Shown: positions 53,374 to 61,876 of the stretch, one piece after another
How the letters are laid out: each line of letters starts with the position of its first letter
How positions within the stretch are numbered: the stretch's first letter is position 1
Assembly: GCF_000709085.1 (NCBI RefSeq)
Contig: NZ_JFBD01000010.1
Coordinates: 1 to 64,000, forward strand
Length of the DNA: 64,000 bases
Source of the DNA: Virgibacillus alimentarius
Lineage (GTDB): Bacteria; Bacillota; Bacilli; Bacillales; Amphibacillaceae
Direction: 5' to 3'
Notes under the pieces: generated by a model
Told to the model about the DNA's origin: nothing
The model's input: only the letters and a program-made list of their open reading frames with translations
Databases searched by the model: none
Position numbers and translations under genes: made by a program

Positions 53374-54941
53374 CGTTGTACACCTTGAACAGATGGTTTA
53401 TGTTTCATAAAGTCTGAAATAACTCTTGCCTCAGGTGCAATGTCCTGTGCTATATTCTGCTCCACTTTTTTTGGTAACCTCCGCGGGCCTTTTGCTTCTT
53501 CAAATATTTCTTCCATATCGGAAGTAGGTGGATTTCCAAATAAATTACCAATTATCATCCCGATCACTGAAATAAACAATCCCGCAAGAAATGGATGAAG
53601 ACCTGTAATAGCTTGCCAATCAAGTGCTGTCCAAAGAATATTCGTTATTCCTCCTCCAATCATGGAACATAGGACACCCGTGCTATTTGCTTTTTTCCAA
53701 TATACAGCGGCAATATATGGCACCATGAAACTATTCCCCATCGTCCCAAACGCAAAAACTACGAGATCAAATACTTTAGGGGGTTGAATCACAGCGACTA
53801 GTATTCCTGTTATTCCCGCGAATAAAATACTCAGGCGTGAAATTAAGATCATTTTAGTAGGATTGGCCTTTTTGTTTATAAACCGCTGGTATACGTCACG
53901 AGACAAAATCGTTCCCGCCTGCATTAATATAGAATCTGACGTTGACATAATTGCTGCCATCACAGCTGAAAGTAATAATGCAGCAACAACGCCAGGGAAA
54001 AATGTATAGGCAAGCGTCGGAATAACCATTTCCGGATCACTTAGATTAGGTAGAAGTACAATCCCAACTAAACCTAATAGATATGGTGAATAAGCAAAAA
54101 GCTGATTATATATCGCTGACCATAATGTTGCTGACTTAACTGTTTTTGTACTTTCCATTGACATATGTCGCACGACAACATGGGGAAGTCCCATATACCC
54201 GATCATATAAATTAAACTTGAGCCTAAAATAACTCCCCATTGTCCGTAATAAATATAGTCTTCCCCCCAAATACTTAAATAAGATGGATCCATTTCTCCA
54301 AGTGATTGATTTAAGCCTGAAAGCCCACCGACATGTACGAAGGCTACAACTAAAATACAAGCTACTCCCACAAGCATAACGAGTGCTTGAAAAAAGTCTG
54401 TCCATACTACTGCCAAATATCCGCCAGCAACTGTATAAATAACAATTACACCAACGCCAACAACTACTGCCCACTCATACTTCCATCCCGTCAAAGATTC
54501 TAGTGCTTTACCAGCCGCTAAAAACTGTGCAAATACGTACGCAAACAGAAATACAGTTGCGATGATTGACCCTACAATCCTTACTGCAGCACTTTTAAAA
54601 CGCTTTTCCAAATATTCAATTGGCGATAATGCCCCTAATAGCTCTGACATACGACGCATTCTTTTTCCTAATACGGATAAATTAATGATTCCTCCACCAG
54701 CATCCCCGATTGCATACATCATTGCGTACCAACCATGTTGAAAAGCTAATGCAGGTCCACCGAGGAACATAAAACCACTCATCGAAGTACTTTGCATTGT
54801 TAGCGCAGTAACAGCTGGTCCTACTTTTCTATCCCCCAATAAATAACTATTCGGTGATTTAGATGCCTTCCTAGAAAAATACAAACCAACACAAAGCAAT
54901 AAAAATAAATAGATTAGAAAAATAAGAACATCGTCTTTCAT
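53370..54941 (-). CDS. SSS-family sodium:solute symporter
   Basis: A 523-residue sodium:solute symporter with about thirteen membrane helices. The N terminus has the standard SRKASKSPNSYLLGDRKVGPAVTALTMQSTSMSGFMFLGGPA, the middle has GYMGLPHVVVRHMSM, and TSDSILMQAGTILSRDVYQRF (about 300) carries the conserved sodium-site residues. It resembles PutP/PanF-type carriers and probably imports a pyrimidine, beta-alanine or ureido acid. It is the second gene of the minus-strand operon that begins opposite pucR, one base after a tiny membrane gene and overlapping the next gene by 4 bases. Confidence 0.9.
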   Translation of the reverse strand: MKDDVLIFLIYLFLLLCVGLYFSRKASKSPNSYLLGDRKVGPAVTALTMQSTSMSGFMFLGGPALAFQHGWYAMMYAIGDAGGGIINLSVLGKRMRRMSELLGALSPIEYLEKRFKSAAVRIVGSIIATVFLFAYVFAQFLAAGKALESLTGWKYEWAVVVGVGVIVIYTVAGGYLAVVWTDFFQALVMLVGVACILVVAFVHVGGLSGLNQSLGEMDPSYLSIWGEDYIYYGQWGVILGSSLIYMIGYMGLPHVVVRHMSMESTKTVKSATLWSAIYNQLFAYSPYLLGLVGIVLLPNLSDPEMVIPTLAYTFFPGVVAALLLSAVMAAIMSTSDSILMQAGTILSRDVYQRFINKKANPTKMILISRLSILFAGITGILVAVIQPPKVFDLVVFAFGTMGNSFMVPYIAAVYWKKANSTGVLCSMIGGGITNILWTALDWQAITGLHPFLAGLFISVIGMIIGNLFGNPPTSDMEEIFEEAKGPRRLPKKVEQNIAQDIAPEARVISDFMKHKPSVQGVQR

Positions 54942-54942
54942 A

Positions 54943-55083
54943 TTAATTTTTCACCTCGCCTTCAGATGGATCTTCTAAGTCATCATCTCTCTTATTTCTG
55001 AAATACATAAAGATACCTAATGCTAACCAAATAAAAGGCCATGGAACAATAAGCCAAAAGGATTCAACGGGAAAGTTAAACAA
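54943..55083 (-). CDS. Small single-helix symporter-associated protein
   Basis: A 46-residue protein with one membrane helix (FWLIVPWPFIWLALGIFMYF) and an acidic tail. I start it at TTG 55083, 7 bases after AGGAAGGAGGT; a frame from 55209 would use no ribosome site and include non-protein-like sequence. It is the first gene of the operon and ends one base before the symporter's start. Small proteins like it accompany SSS carriers. Confidence 0.7.
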   Translation of the reverse strand: MFNFPVESFWLIVPWPFIWLALGIFMYFRNKRDDDLEDPSEGEVKN

Positions 55084-55244
55084 GATCTGTACCTCCTTCC
55101 TCCACACTCGATTAACCTTCATCTTGTCATTTAATTGATATGAGATGAATAGATAATTAGTACAACCTATTGGTGATAAACTAATCATCTGAATACATAT
55201 TATAATCAAACTATTCAGTTTTCATTAGACGAAATGTTAAAATA

Positions 55245-55258
55245 AGATAGCGCTTTCA
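55245..55258 (-). promoter_or_regulatory. cre box between pucR and the pyrimidine operon
   Basis: The minus strand reads TGAAAGCGCTATCT, matching cre at 13 of 14 positions. It lies in the intergenic region shared by the divergent operon and pucR. Confidence 0.6.
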
Positions 55259-55287
55259 TTGACATATTGAAATTGGGGTGATAAAAG

Positions 55288-56895
55288 ATGGAATTAACGA
55301 TTAGAGCCATTTTACAACGGTCTGACTTTCAAGACACGGAAATAGTAGCAGGCAACAAAGGCTTGAATCGAAAAGTGAAATGGGTGCACATTGTTGAAAT
55401 TGAAAATTTCGGTCATTTGCTTCATGGTCGGGAATTGATTTTGTCAACGGGGTCAGAATGGGCAAATGATAAAGAAAAAAGTTTATATTATTTACAACAG
55501 TTGCTAGATTTTAAAGCATCGGGGCTTTGTATTGATCTTAACGGGCGTAATCAAATTCAAAGTTTGCCCACCGAAATGTTAAAACTGGCCGAACAAAATG
55601 ACTTTCCTATTATTCTTTTTAATCAAGAGGTCAAATTCATAGATATTACTAAAGATATTCATGAACTTTTACTTGGGTATCAAGAAAATTTTTGGTGGGA
55701 GTTGGAAAATTTAAATAAAGATTTCAACCATATTTTAGTGTCCAATGGTCCCATTGAAGCGTTTTTGAAAAAATTACATTTAACAACTAAGAAGCAAGTC
55801 GTCCTTGTTCATGATACGGGAGAATATTGGTTTTTCCCTTCTCCCACATCCAGCGTAAAGCAAAAAATAAAAACAGAATTAAAAACGAACAAGAACCATA
55901 TGGATTACGATTTCACATCAATTTATTTTTTAAATGAACAAATTGCACAGCTCTACACCATAGAAGACACGAACATTTCTTTATTCAACCAACTTGCCAT
56001 CAAGCGTTGTAGTGAATTTCTCGCGCAATATTTTTGGAAGCACCGTCAACAAACGGAAATTCATAAAGTTAAAAAGAATGAATGGATACTCGATGCCTTG
56101 CGTGGGGAAATATCCAGCGAGGAAACAATGATGAAAATGCTTCAAGAAAACACTTCAATACAGTTGAATGAAGTAAGTATCGCTGTCTTTCCATCTGCAT
56201 CTAGCTCAATTACTAAACAAAACGATGAAAGTTTTTTTACCGAGACACTGATGTTCATTCGTACTATATTCAAAAATGAAGGGTACCACTTACTAGCAAC
56301 TAAGGACCATAAACGCAATCATTTTATCCTATTATTAATAAATCAACGAAAACAAAAAAATATGTCCCACCGACTAAAGAGGGCTCTAAATAAAATAAAC
56401 AATTTGAATGTCAATCCTTCGGTTTCTGAAAATCTAAAGTGGTTAAGTTTCGGTAAAACTGTGAAAAACTATGATCAAGTCCAAACAAGCTATCAAACCG
56501 CTTTATCTACGCTACATTTTCAAAAAAACATACAAAAACTAGAAGAGCCATTTTATCATAATCTTGCTTTATATCGACTAGTGGAACAAATATCTGATAC
56601 AAATGAGCTAGAGGAGATAATTAACGATTATATCGGTCCCCTCCTAGATCACGATTTTAAAAAAGGGACAGAACTTTTAAAATCACTTCAAATTTATTTA
56701 AAAAACCTGGGTTCAAAAAATGAAACTGCACGCGAATTATTCATTGTACGTCAAACACTCTATCACCGATTAAATAAAATAAAAGAATTACTCGGAGAGG
56801 ACTATATCCATCCCGAGAACAGAGTAATGATTGAATTTGCTATCTATGCAAAGAACTATTTGGAAATGAACGGTTTAAAACCACTAAGAGTATGA
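55288..56895 (+). CDS. PucR-family regulator of the pyrimidine locus
   Basis: A 535-residue PucR-type regulator. The N-terminal PucR domain (about 8-125, with LILSTGSEWANDKEKSLYYLQQLLDFKASGLCIDL) is followed by a long middle GGDEF-like region and a C-terminal CdaR/HTH_30 domain (about 470-530, ELFIVRQTLYHRLNKIKELLG). PucR proteins activate purine or pyrimidine catabolism genes in response to pathway metabolites. It is divergent from the symporter-led operon with a cre box between them. The ATG follows GGGGTGAT. A terminator follows. Confidence 0.92.
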   Translation: MELTIRAILQRSDFQDTEIVAGNKGLNRKVKWVHIVEIENFGHLLHGRELILSTGSEWANDKEKSLYYLQQLLDFKASGLCIDLNGRNQIQSLPTEMLKLAEQNDFPIILFNQEVKFIDITKDIHELLLGYQENFWWELENLNKDFNHILVSNGPIEAFLKKLHLTTKKQVVLVHDTGEYWFFPSPTSSVKQKIKTELKTNKNHMDYDFTSIYFLNEQIAQLYTIEDTNISLFNQLAIKRCSEFLAQYFWKHRQQTEIHKVKKNEWILDALRGEISSEETMMKMLQENTSIQLNEVSIAVFPSASSSITKQNDESFFTETLMFIRTIFKNEGYHLLATKDHKRNHFILLLINQRKQKNMSHRLKRALNKINNLNVNPSVSENLKWLSFGKTVKNYDQVQTSYQTALSTLHFQKNIQKLEEPFYHNLALYRLVEQISDTNELEEIINDYIGPLLDHDFKKGTELLKSLQIYLKNLGSKNETARELFIVRQTLYHRLNKIKELLGEDYIHPENRVMIEFAIYAKNYLEMNGLKPLRV

Positions 56896-56905
56896 TTGCT
56901 AATGA

Positions 56906-56943
56906 TGCTAAAAAACCCTTGATTTCTCAAGGGTCTTTTAGCA
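56906..56943 (+). terminator. Terminator after pucR
   Basis: TGCTAAAA-AACCCTTG pairs with CAAGGGT-CTTTTAGCA (arms 56906-56921 and 56928-56943) with a T-run inside the 3' arm. Confidence 0.88.
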
Positions 56944-57026
56944 TCCAATCTTATTGACTTTCGTTAGGCAAACAAAGGACAACCGCAGTCATTAACTTAT
57001 TCATGTCTCATAGGACACGGCAATAT

Positions 57027-57059
57027 TATTCGACAAAATTCGGGGAGTGCCAGGCACCT
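57027..57059 (-). repeat. GGTGCC/GGCACC dispersed element, copy 9
   Basis: A CACTCCCC copy just upstream of an ABC-ATPase remnant, antisense to both neighbours. Confidence 0.9.
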
Positions 57060-57082
57060 AACGTAATGATGTATGTTAAAAA

Positions 57083-57412
57083 ATGGATGTGGATGAAGTC
57101 ATAAAAAGCCTTCCAAATGGATTAAACAGTAGACTTCAGGATAGTGGGGCGAATCTCTCCAGTGGACAAAAACAGCGGTTGTATTTGGCTAAAACACTTT
57201 TAAGCAACCCTTCTAACATCATTTTAGATGAAGCAACGAATCATCTCGATGCGAAAACGGAAGAATCCATCTTGGAAGCTTTAACTAAAATAAAAAATGA
57301 ACAGAAACTTATTTTAATTATGATCAACCACAATAAAAATATGTGGAATTATGCAGACGAAACAGTTGAATTAGGTGAATACAGACGAGAGAAACACACA
57401 CAAAAAGCTTAA
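57083..57412 (+). pseudogene. Remnant of an ABC exporter ATPase
   Basis: Only the C-terminal third of an ABC nucleotide-binding domain remains, about 109 residues. It has the signature LSSGQKQRLYLAKTLL, Walker B NIILDEATNHLD, and a switch region with INHNK where a His is usual. Walker A and any membrane part are missing, and no ribosome site precedes the ATG. A copy of the dispersed element stands 24 bases upstream, at the break. The stop lies in the stem of a perfect 18-bp hairpin. Confidence 0.85.
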
Positions 57413-57440
57413 TAGAGAGAAATATTAAGCTTTTTGTGTG
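57397..57440. terminator. Perfect 18-bp hairpin at the end of the ABC remnant
   Basis: Arms 57397-57414 and 57423-57440 are exactly complementary, with an 8-base loop and T-rich 3' side. It could stop transcription on either strand. Confidence 0.75.
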
Positions 57441-57624
57441 GATCTATAAGTCATGGAATTGACCACAGGGCACCCTGGGAAAGTCTGATTGTACGGTTAA
57501 AATGGCTGGTCCATTTTACGTAAGTAACGAATCAAAATCCCTCCTTGCTGTAGCTCAATCCTCTTTTATATTTATCTAGATGTAAATAGTTGCCCTAAGG
57601 AAAATTTAGATCAAAAAGTATACG

Positions 57625-58356
57625 TTATATTAATTTAGCTGAAAACGGTGTGGTGTGTGATTCGGACGCTGCCATGAAATTACGGACGAGGAAGCTCGCC
57701 TGCATTTGCTTTATCTGTTCGGCAAATCCTTTATTTTTAGCACAAACAGCCAGTTTATACGCTGGATCGAGTGCGTATTCTTTAACATAAAAGGTTTGTT
57801 TCCCGTTTTCAACCTCATATTGCCCAGAACGAATCGAAGGGGTGATGCTAAAAGCATCCATGGAATGATACAATCCTTTTCCAGTTGCTTTTAGGTAACT
57901 TTCTTTCAAGCACCATAACCGATAATAATATGCTAATCGCTCTATTTCTTCTTTGTTCAGCAATTCCGCATATTCATCAGGAGTGAAAAATCGTTTCGCT
58001 TTAGCATAATCAATCGGATTCATTTTTTCAATAGCAACCCCAACAGACGTTGAGCTGATACTGCAGACAACCCACTCTCCAGAATAAGACAGATTAAAGT
58101 GAAGGGGCCTACTTGACTTCAACAATGGTTTACCATACTCATTTTGATAAAAGCATAAATCACTGCTTGCAACTTGTAATTTTTTGCTTAACACATATCT
58201 GGCCAACAGGCCGCCGATTAATGTCCGATGTGCTGCCAGATTATTCTGTAATGCACGTATTCGATTTTCCCTTTCTACTGACAGATAAGTCGACAATTGA
58301 TGAAATGTTTCTTGGTCAAGCATCTGATCCAAATGAACTGCATAAATCCTAACCAA
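57625..58356 (-). CDS. Sfp-type 4'-phosphopantetheinyl transferase with an altered metal site
   Basis: A protein of about 243 residues in the Sfp/AcpT family. It would attach phosphopantetheine to carrier proteins. The second motif WCLKESYLKATGKG is intact. The first, normally V-G-[IV]-D-[IVL]-E, reads VGVAIEKM, so the Mg2+-binding Asp is Ala while the Glu two positions later is kept. I prefer a TTG start at 58356, giving VRIYAVHLDQ like other family members, with AAGGA about 10 bases upstream; an ATG at 58368 is possible but has no site. No NRPS or PKS genes are near. Confidence 0.85.
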   Translation of the reverse strand: MVRIYAVHLDQMLDQETFHQLSTYLSVERENRIRALQNNLAAHRTLIGGLLARYVLSKKLQVASSDLCFYQNEYGKPLLKSSRPLHFNLSYSGEWVVCSISSTSVGVAIEKMNPIDYAKAKRFFTPDEYAELLNKEEIERLAYYYRLWCLKESYLKATGKGLYHSMDAFSITPSIRSGQYEVENGKQTFYVKEYALDPAYKLAVCAKNKGFAEQIKQMQASFLVRNFMAASESHTTPFSAKLI

Positions 58357-58422
58357 TCGACACACCATCCTTTATTTTCGAGGAGATCCCCCCTACCGCT
58401 AGGGCAGGAGTGTAACCCCCTC

Positions 58423-59028
58423 TTATTTTTCGACAAAATTCGGGAAGTGACAGGCACCTGCGATTTCTTTGTTGGTTGCGCCGGAGTTTTTGGCATTTTT
58501 TAAGTGTAAGTCCATGCAGTGGGTACATCCGGATGCACATGCAACAGCGACCGCAATGAGCGCTTTTTCTTTTGCGTCAAGTAAACTTGGCTGCTCATGC
58601 CGATGAGAGAATTCGGTAAATGCTTTTGAAGCAGCCTCACTTAAAGAGGAGAATGCCTGAAGTTTATGGAAATAAACAGACCGATACACCCTACCCTGGT
58701 CAACTTTACTGAAGGCGTTTAAGGAAACCACACCATGCGCGATATCTGCTCCCGCCTTTAAGGCTGCTGTGAGCTTGATCACTTTCACTGCTTCTTCTTT
58801 TGATACTACTTTATTTTCCGCATGATTAACATGAAGTTTAACATAATAAGGACACCCTGTTGTATGTGCAACCGCAATGATAATTAATTCTTTTAACTTT
58901 GGTGATAAGACGTCTGAATCCGGGCCCTCTGGATGAACAAAAAACGTCTGGTAGATATCCGAATTTTTATTTTTAATTTGTTCTAATCGCTTGAAATATG
59001 CACTTTTATATAGGGTGTCTTTATACAT
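58423..59028 (-). CDS. Carboxymuconolactone decarboxylase/AhpD-like protein, repeat-truncated
   Basis: A 201-residue protein with two CMD-fold halves. The first has a degenerate active site (TGCPYYVKLHVNHA; the second Cys is Tyr). The second has the AhpD-type thiol pair and His in SGCTHCMDLHLKNA. It would act in peroxide or disulphide reduction. After GATNKEIAGA the protein ends in CHFPNFVEK, encoded by a sense copy of the dispersed element, where intact relatives continue for a further helix. The gene has therefore been truncated or re-ended by the element. The ATG at 59028 follows AGGAGG. Confidence 0.85.
   Translation of the reverse strand: MYKDTLYKSAYFKRLEQIKNKNSDIYQTFFVHPEGPDSDVLSPKLKELIIIAVAHTTGCPYYVKLHVNHAENKVVSKEEAVKVIKLTAALKAGADIAHGVVSLNAFSKVDQGRVYRSVYFHKLQAFSSLSEAASKAFTEFSHRHEQPSLLDAKEKALIAVAVACASGCTHCMDLHLKNAKNSGATNKEIAGACHFPNFVEK
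58430..58460 (-). repeat. GGTGCC/GGCACC dispersed element, copy 10, inside a coding end
   Basis: A GTCACTTCCC copy in sense orientation; it encodes the last ten or so residues and leads to the stop of the AhpD-like gene. Confidence 0.92.
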
Positions 59029-59058
59029 ACTTTTTCCTCCTGTTCATCATTCATTTCT

Positions 59059-59090
59059 TATTCGACAAAATTCGGGAAGTGACAGGCACC
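59059..59090 (-). repeat. GGTGCC/GGCACC dispersed element, copy 11
   Basis: A GTCACTTCCC copy in sense orientation that starts two bases after the stop of the alcohol dehydrogenase gene. Confidence 0.92.
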
Positions 59091-59092
59091 TT

Positions 59093-60106
59093 CTAAGAAA
59101 GGTTCATGACGATTCTGCCGTCAATTTTTCCTTTTTCCATTCGGTCAAAAATATCATTAATATTTTCAAGAGGTTCGACTGTTAAATTGGCTTTGATCTT
59201 GCCTTGTGCTGCAAAGTCGATCGCTTCTTGTAGGTCTTTTCTTGTGCCAACGATCGAGCCTTTAACGGATACGCCATTTAATACAGTATCAAAAATCGGA
59301 ATCGGCAATTCATCGTTCGGAAGAGCTACCGCTACCAGTGTACCGCCACGTTTGACAGATTGATAGGCTTGTTCGAACGGCTTTTTGGCAACAGCTGTAC
59401 TGATCGCTGCTTGAACGCCGCCAACCTCTTCTTTCATTACCTGTGCAGGGTCCGCTTTTATGGAATTGATGACTTTATCTGCACCTAACTTTTTAGCAAG
59501 CGCAAGTTTATCTTCATGAATATCGACTGCAATCACGTTAAATCCCATTACTTTGGCATATTGAAGCCCAATATGTCCAAGACCGCCGATTCCAAAAATA
59601 GCTACCCAGTCCCCTGGTTTTGCGCTAGAGACTTTTAGAGCCTTGTACGTGGTCACTCCGGCACAAAGAATAGGAGCGATTTCTTCAAAACTGACATTTT
59701 CAGGAATCTTTGCCACGTAATCCGCTGGTGCCTTGCAATATTCAGCGAAGGTCCCGTCCACTGAATAACCGCCATTCTCCTGATCATGACATAATGTCTC
59801 TCTGCCAGTTAAACAATATTCACATTCGCCGCATGCAGAGTATAGCCACGGAATCCCAACCCGGTCACCTACTTTAATCGATTTCACACCATCAGCAACC
59901 TTTTCAACAATTCCAACACCTTCATGCCCAGGGATAACAGGAAGCTTCGGCTTAACCGGCCAATCACCCGTTTTGCAGTGCAGGTCCGTATGACAAACTC
60001 CAGTAGCTTTTATTTTGACCAGAATTTCACCGTGTTCCAGCTCAGGAACAGGCACCTCTTTGATTTCAAGATCTTTGGTAAACTCATTAACAACTGCAGC
60101 TTTCAT
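59093..60106 (-). CDS. Zinc-dependent alcohol dehydrogenase
   Basis: A 337-residue medium-chain ADH of the AdhP/AdhT type. The catalytic zinc region is [30 protein letters not shown] (about 37-66), the structural zinc is bound by [15 protein letters not shown] (about 91-105), and the NAD motif is [16 protein letters not shown] (about 165-180). It interconverts primary alcohols and aldehydes. I start at ATG 60106, 8 bases after AGGAGG. A sigma-54 promoter lies 48 bases upstream, and the response regulator upstream is a sigma-54 activator, so it is probably that regulator's target. Confidence 0.93.
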   Translation of the reverse strand: MKAAVVNEFTKDLEIKEVPVPELEHGEILVKIKATGVCHTDLHCKTGDWPVKPKLPVIPGHEGVGIVEKVADGVKSIKVGDRVGIPWLYSACGECEYCLTGRETLCHDQENGGYSVDGTFAEYCKAPADYVAKIPENVSFEEIAPILCAGVTTYKALKVSSAKPGDWVAIFGIGGLGHIGLQYAKVMGFNVIAVDIHEDKLALAKKLGADKVINSIKADPAQVMKEEVGGVQAAISTAVAKKPFEQAYQSVKRGGTLVAVALPNDELPIPIFDTVLNGVSVKGSIVGTRKDLQEAIDFAAQGKIKANLTVEPLENINDIFDRMEKGKIDGRIVMNLS

Positions 60107-60153
60107 GAAATAACCTCCTAAAATAATTTTAAGATATCGTTTCATGATGATAC

Positions 60154-60171
60154 ATGCAATTGTCATGCCAA
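60154..60171 (-). promoter_or_regulatory. Sigma-54 (-24/-12) promoter of the alcohol dehydrogenase
   Basis: The minus strand reads TTGGCATGACAATTGCAT, with TGGCA (60166-60170) and TTGCA (60155-60159) in the standard spacing. It lies between the sigma-54 response regulator gene and the dehydrogenase. Confidence 0.82.
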
Positions 60172-60291
60172 TAGAAAAAGTGGATCATTTCAACATGAAA
60201 GGGAGATGAAGTGCCAAAAAATCGGCAAGTCTGTCGAAAAGTCGGCTAACCTGCCAAAAAATTGGTATTGGTCTGGTTCGTAAAAGATTAT

Positions 60292-60365
60292 CAACCGAAG
60301 AAACGGGCAAATCGACTGGAGGGATGAAATTTCAACCGGAGAAACGTGCAAATCGACCGGTGGGA
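60292..60365. repeat. Two 33-bp direct repeats, possible regulator binding sites
   Basis: Units 60292-60324 and 60333-60365 share CAACCG-rGAAACG-kGCAAATCGAC-yGG and differ at about five positions. They start 41 bases apart, near four helical turns, and lie about 120-195 bases upstream of the sigma-54 promoter. Enhancer sites for the response regulator are the simplest reading. The region between also holds GCCAAAAAATCGGC-type repeats (about 60213-60262). Confidence 0.55.
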
Positions 60366-60418
60366 TTACCCCCTCACATATGCCAACGTTGCACTCGCTT
60401 TCCATTTCAGAAGCGTTT

Positions 60419-61876
60419 TTAATCTTCCTTATTTTTTTCATTCAACAGATAACGGAACTTTCGCTGGGAAATATTTAAGAGATGTGCCGCTTCTTTTCGG
60501 TTCCCATCAGCTTCAATGAGAGCCTGTTTCATAAATGTGGTTTCGACCCGATGCTCCAGTTCTTTAATCTGGTTTTCGATGTGATTAAAGTCAAAGTTAC
60601 GAAGATCCTCCAGCGAATGGATCATATGATTTTCCCATGCGTTTAAAAAAGATTTCAGGTCTGTTGTGTCATCATCCGTTGTTTGGACTGGCTGGCTACT
60701 ATTCTTTTCACGCGTTTGAATTTCATTTCCAAGAATAATTTTTTCTGGTAAATCAGCTGGCGTGATGGTTGTCTTTTCCCCATCCATTAGTGTCGTGAGC
60801 TGCGTTACAGTATTTGCAAGTTCGCGGACATTACCGGGCCAGCTATAGTTTTTTAGGAGATTCATCGCCTCATCAGAAAAGGTTAAGCTGGAACTATTTT
60901 TTTCAAGGAAATAAGAGACAAACAAGGGAATGTCTTTGTTCCGTTCTCGTAAAGATGGAATTTGCAGTTTTACCACATCCAAACGGTAAAATAAATCTTC
61001 TCTGAACTGTTGCTGACGAACCGTTTCTCCCAGATTCGCATGGGATGCGGCAAGGATGCGTGTATTTGTTCTCAAAGGTTTTTCTCCACCGACTCGCATA
61101 AATTCGCGTGTTTCCAGTACACGCAGCAATTTTACTTGGACGGCGGGAGTCATTTCTGCGATTTCATCCAACAGCAATGTCCCTTGGCTTGCAATTTCAA
61201 AAATGCCGCTACGCTGGTTGACGGCGCCCGTAAAGGCCCCTTTTTCATGTCCGAACAACTCGCTTTCGAGTAAAGCGTGGGACAGTGCGCCACAGTTAAT
61301 TCCAATAAATGGCTGATCTCTCCTCGCGCTTGCCTGATGGATAAAGCGTGCCAAAACCTCCTTCCCTGTACCTGTTTCTCCTTCTATTAGTACGTTGACA
61401 TTTTTAGATGCAATTTTATAAGCCAATGTAACCAAATGCTTCATTTCTGCCTGCTTACCAATGATAAATCCAACCCCATGTGCCAGACTTTCAATTGTAT
61501 TTTCTGTGTAATCCTTATCATTGAAAAGTGCATCAATTTGAACTTCCAACTGATCGATATCTTCAAATGGTTTTTCAATATAATCATTTGCACCAAGCTT
61601 GATTGCCTCCACTGCCGTTTTTACCGTGCTATATCCAGTCATGATAATTACTTTGCACAATGGGAGCTTTTGCTTGATTTCTTTTAATAGATCCAGTCCA
61701 TTCGCATCCGGCAGCCTAACGTCGAGCATCGCAAGTCCAAACTTGTGATCGTTTAATAAATCCAATGTTTGTTTTCCACTTTCGGCCACACTAACACGAT
61801 AGCCTTTCTCTTCTAATAAAAACGATAAAAAATTGCCAACTTCCTGCTCATCGTCAACGACTAATATGTTATCCAT
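60419..61876 (-). CDS. Sigma-54-dependent response regulator (AtoC/NtrC type)
   Basis: A 485-residue NtrC-type regulator. The receiver domain (about 1-120) has the acidic pair VVDDE and the phosphorylated Asp in MLDVRLPDANG. The AAA+ domain (about 140-375) has Walker A GETGTGKE, the intact sigma-54 loop GAFTGA, and Walker B TLLLDEIAE. A Fis-type helix-turn-helix closes it (RKEAAHLLNISQRKFRYLL). I start at ATG 61876, 6-7 bases after GGGGAGG, overlapping the kinase stop by 8 bases. Its likely target is the sigma-54 promoter of the alcohol dehydrogenase downstream. Confidence 0.93.
   Translation of the reverse strand: MDNILVVDDEQEVGNFLSFLLEEKGYRVSVAESGKQTLDLLNDHKFGLAMLDVRLPDANGLDLLKEIKQKLPLCKVIIMTGYSTVKTAVEAIKLGANDYIEKPFEDIDQLEVQIDALFNDKDYTENTIESLAHGVGFIIGKQAEMKHLVTLAYKIASKNVNVLIEGETGTGKEVLARFIHQASARRDQPFIGINCGALSHALLESELFGHEKGAFTGAVNQRSGIFEIASQGTLLLDEIAEMTPAVQVKLLRVLETREFMRVGGEKPLRTNTRILAASHANLGETVRQQQFREDLFYRLDVVKLQIPSLRERNKDIPLFVSYFLEKNSSSLTFSDEAMNLLKNYSWPGNVRELANTVTQLTTLMDGEKTTITPADLPEKIILGNEIQTREKNSSQPVQTTDDDTTDLKSFLNAWENHMIHSLEDLRNFDFNHIENQIKELEHRVETTFMKQALIEADGNRKEAAHLLNISQRKFRYLLNEKNKED

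Noticed and set aside
11143-59090. CRISPR array reading of the 30-bp repeat
   Set aside because: Copies are kilobases apart, in both orientations, without spacers of regular size or cas genes.
60213-60365. Repeats upstream of adh as a CRISPR or phage attachment site
   Set aside because: There are only two 33-bp units and short GCCAAAAAATCGGC dyads, with no integrase or cas gene; their place suits regulator sites.
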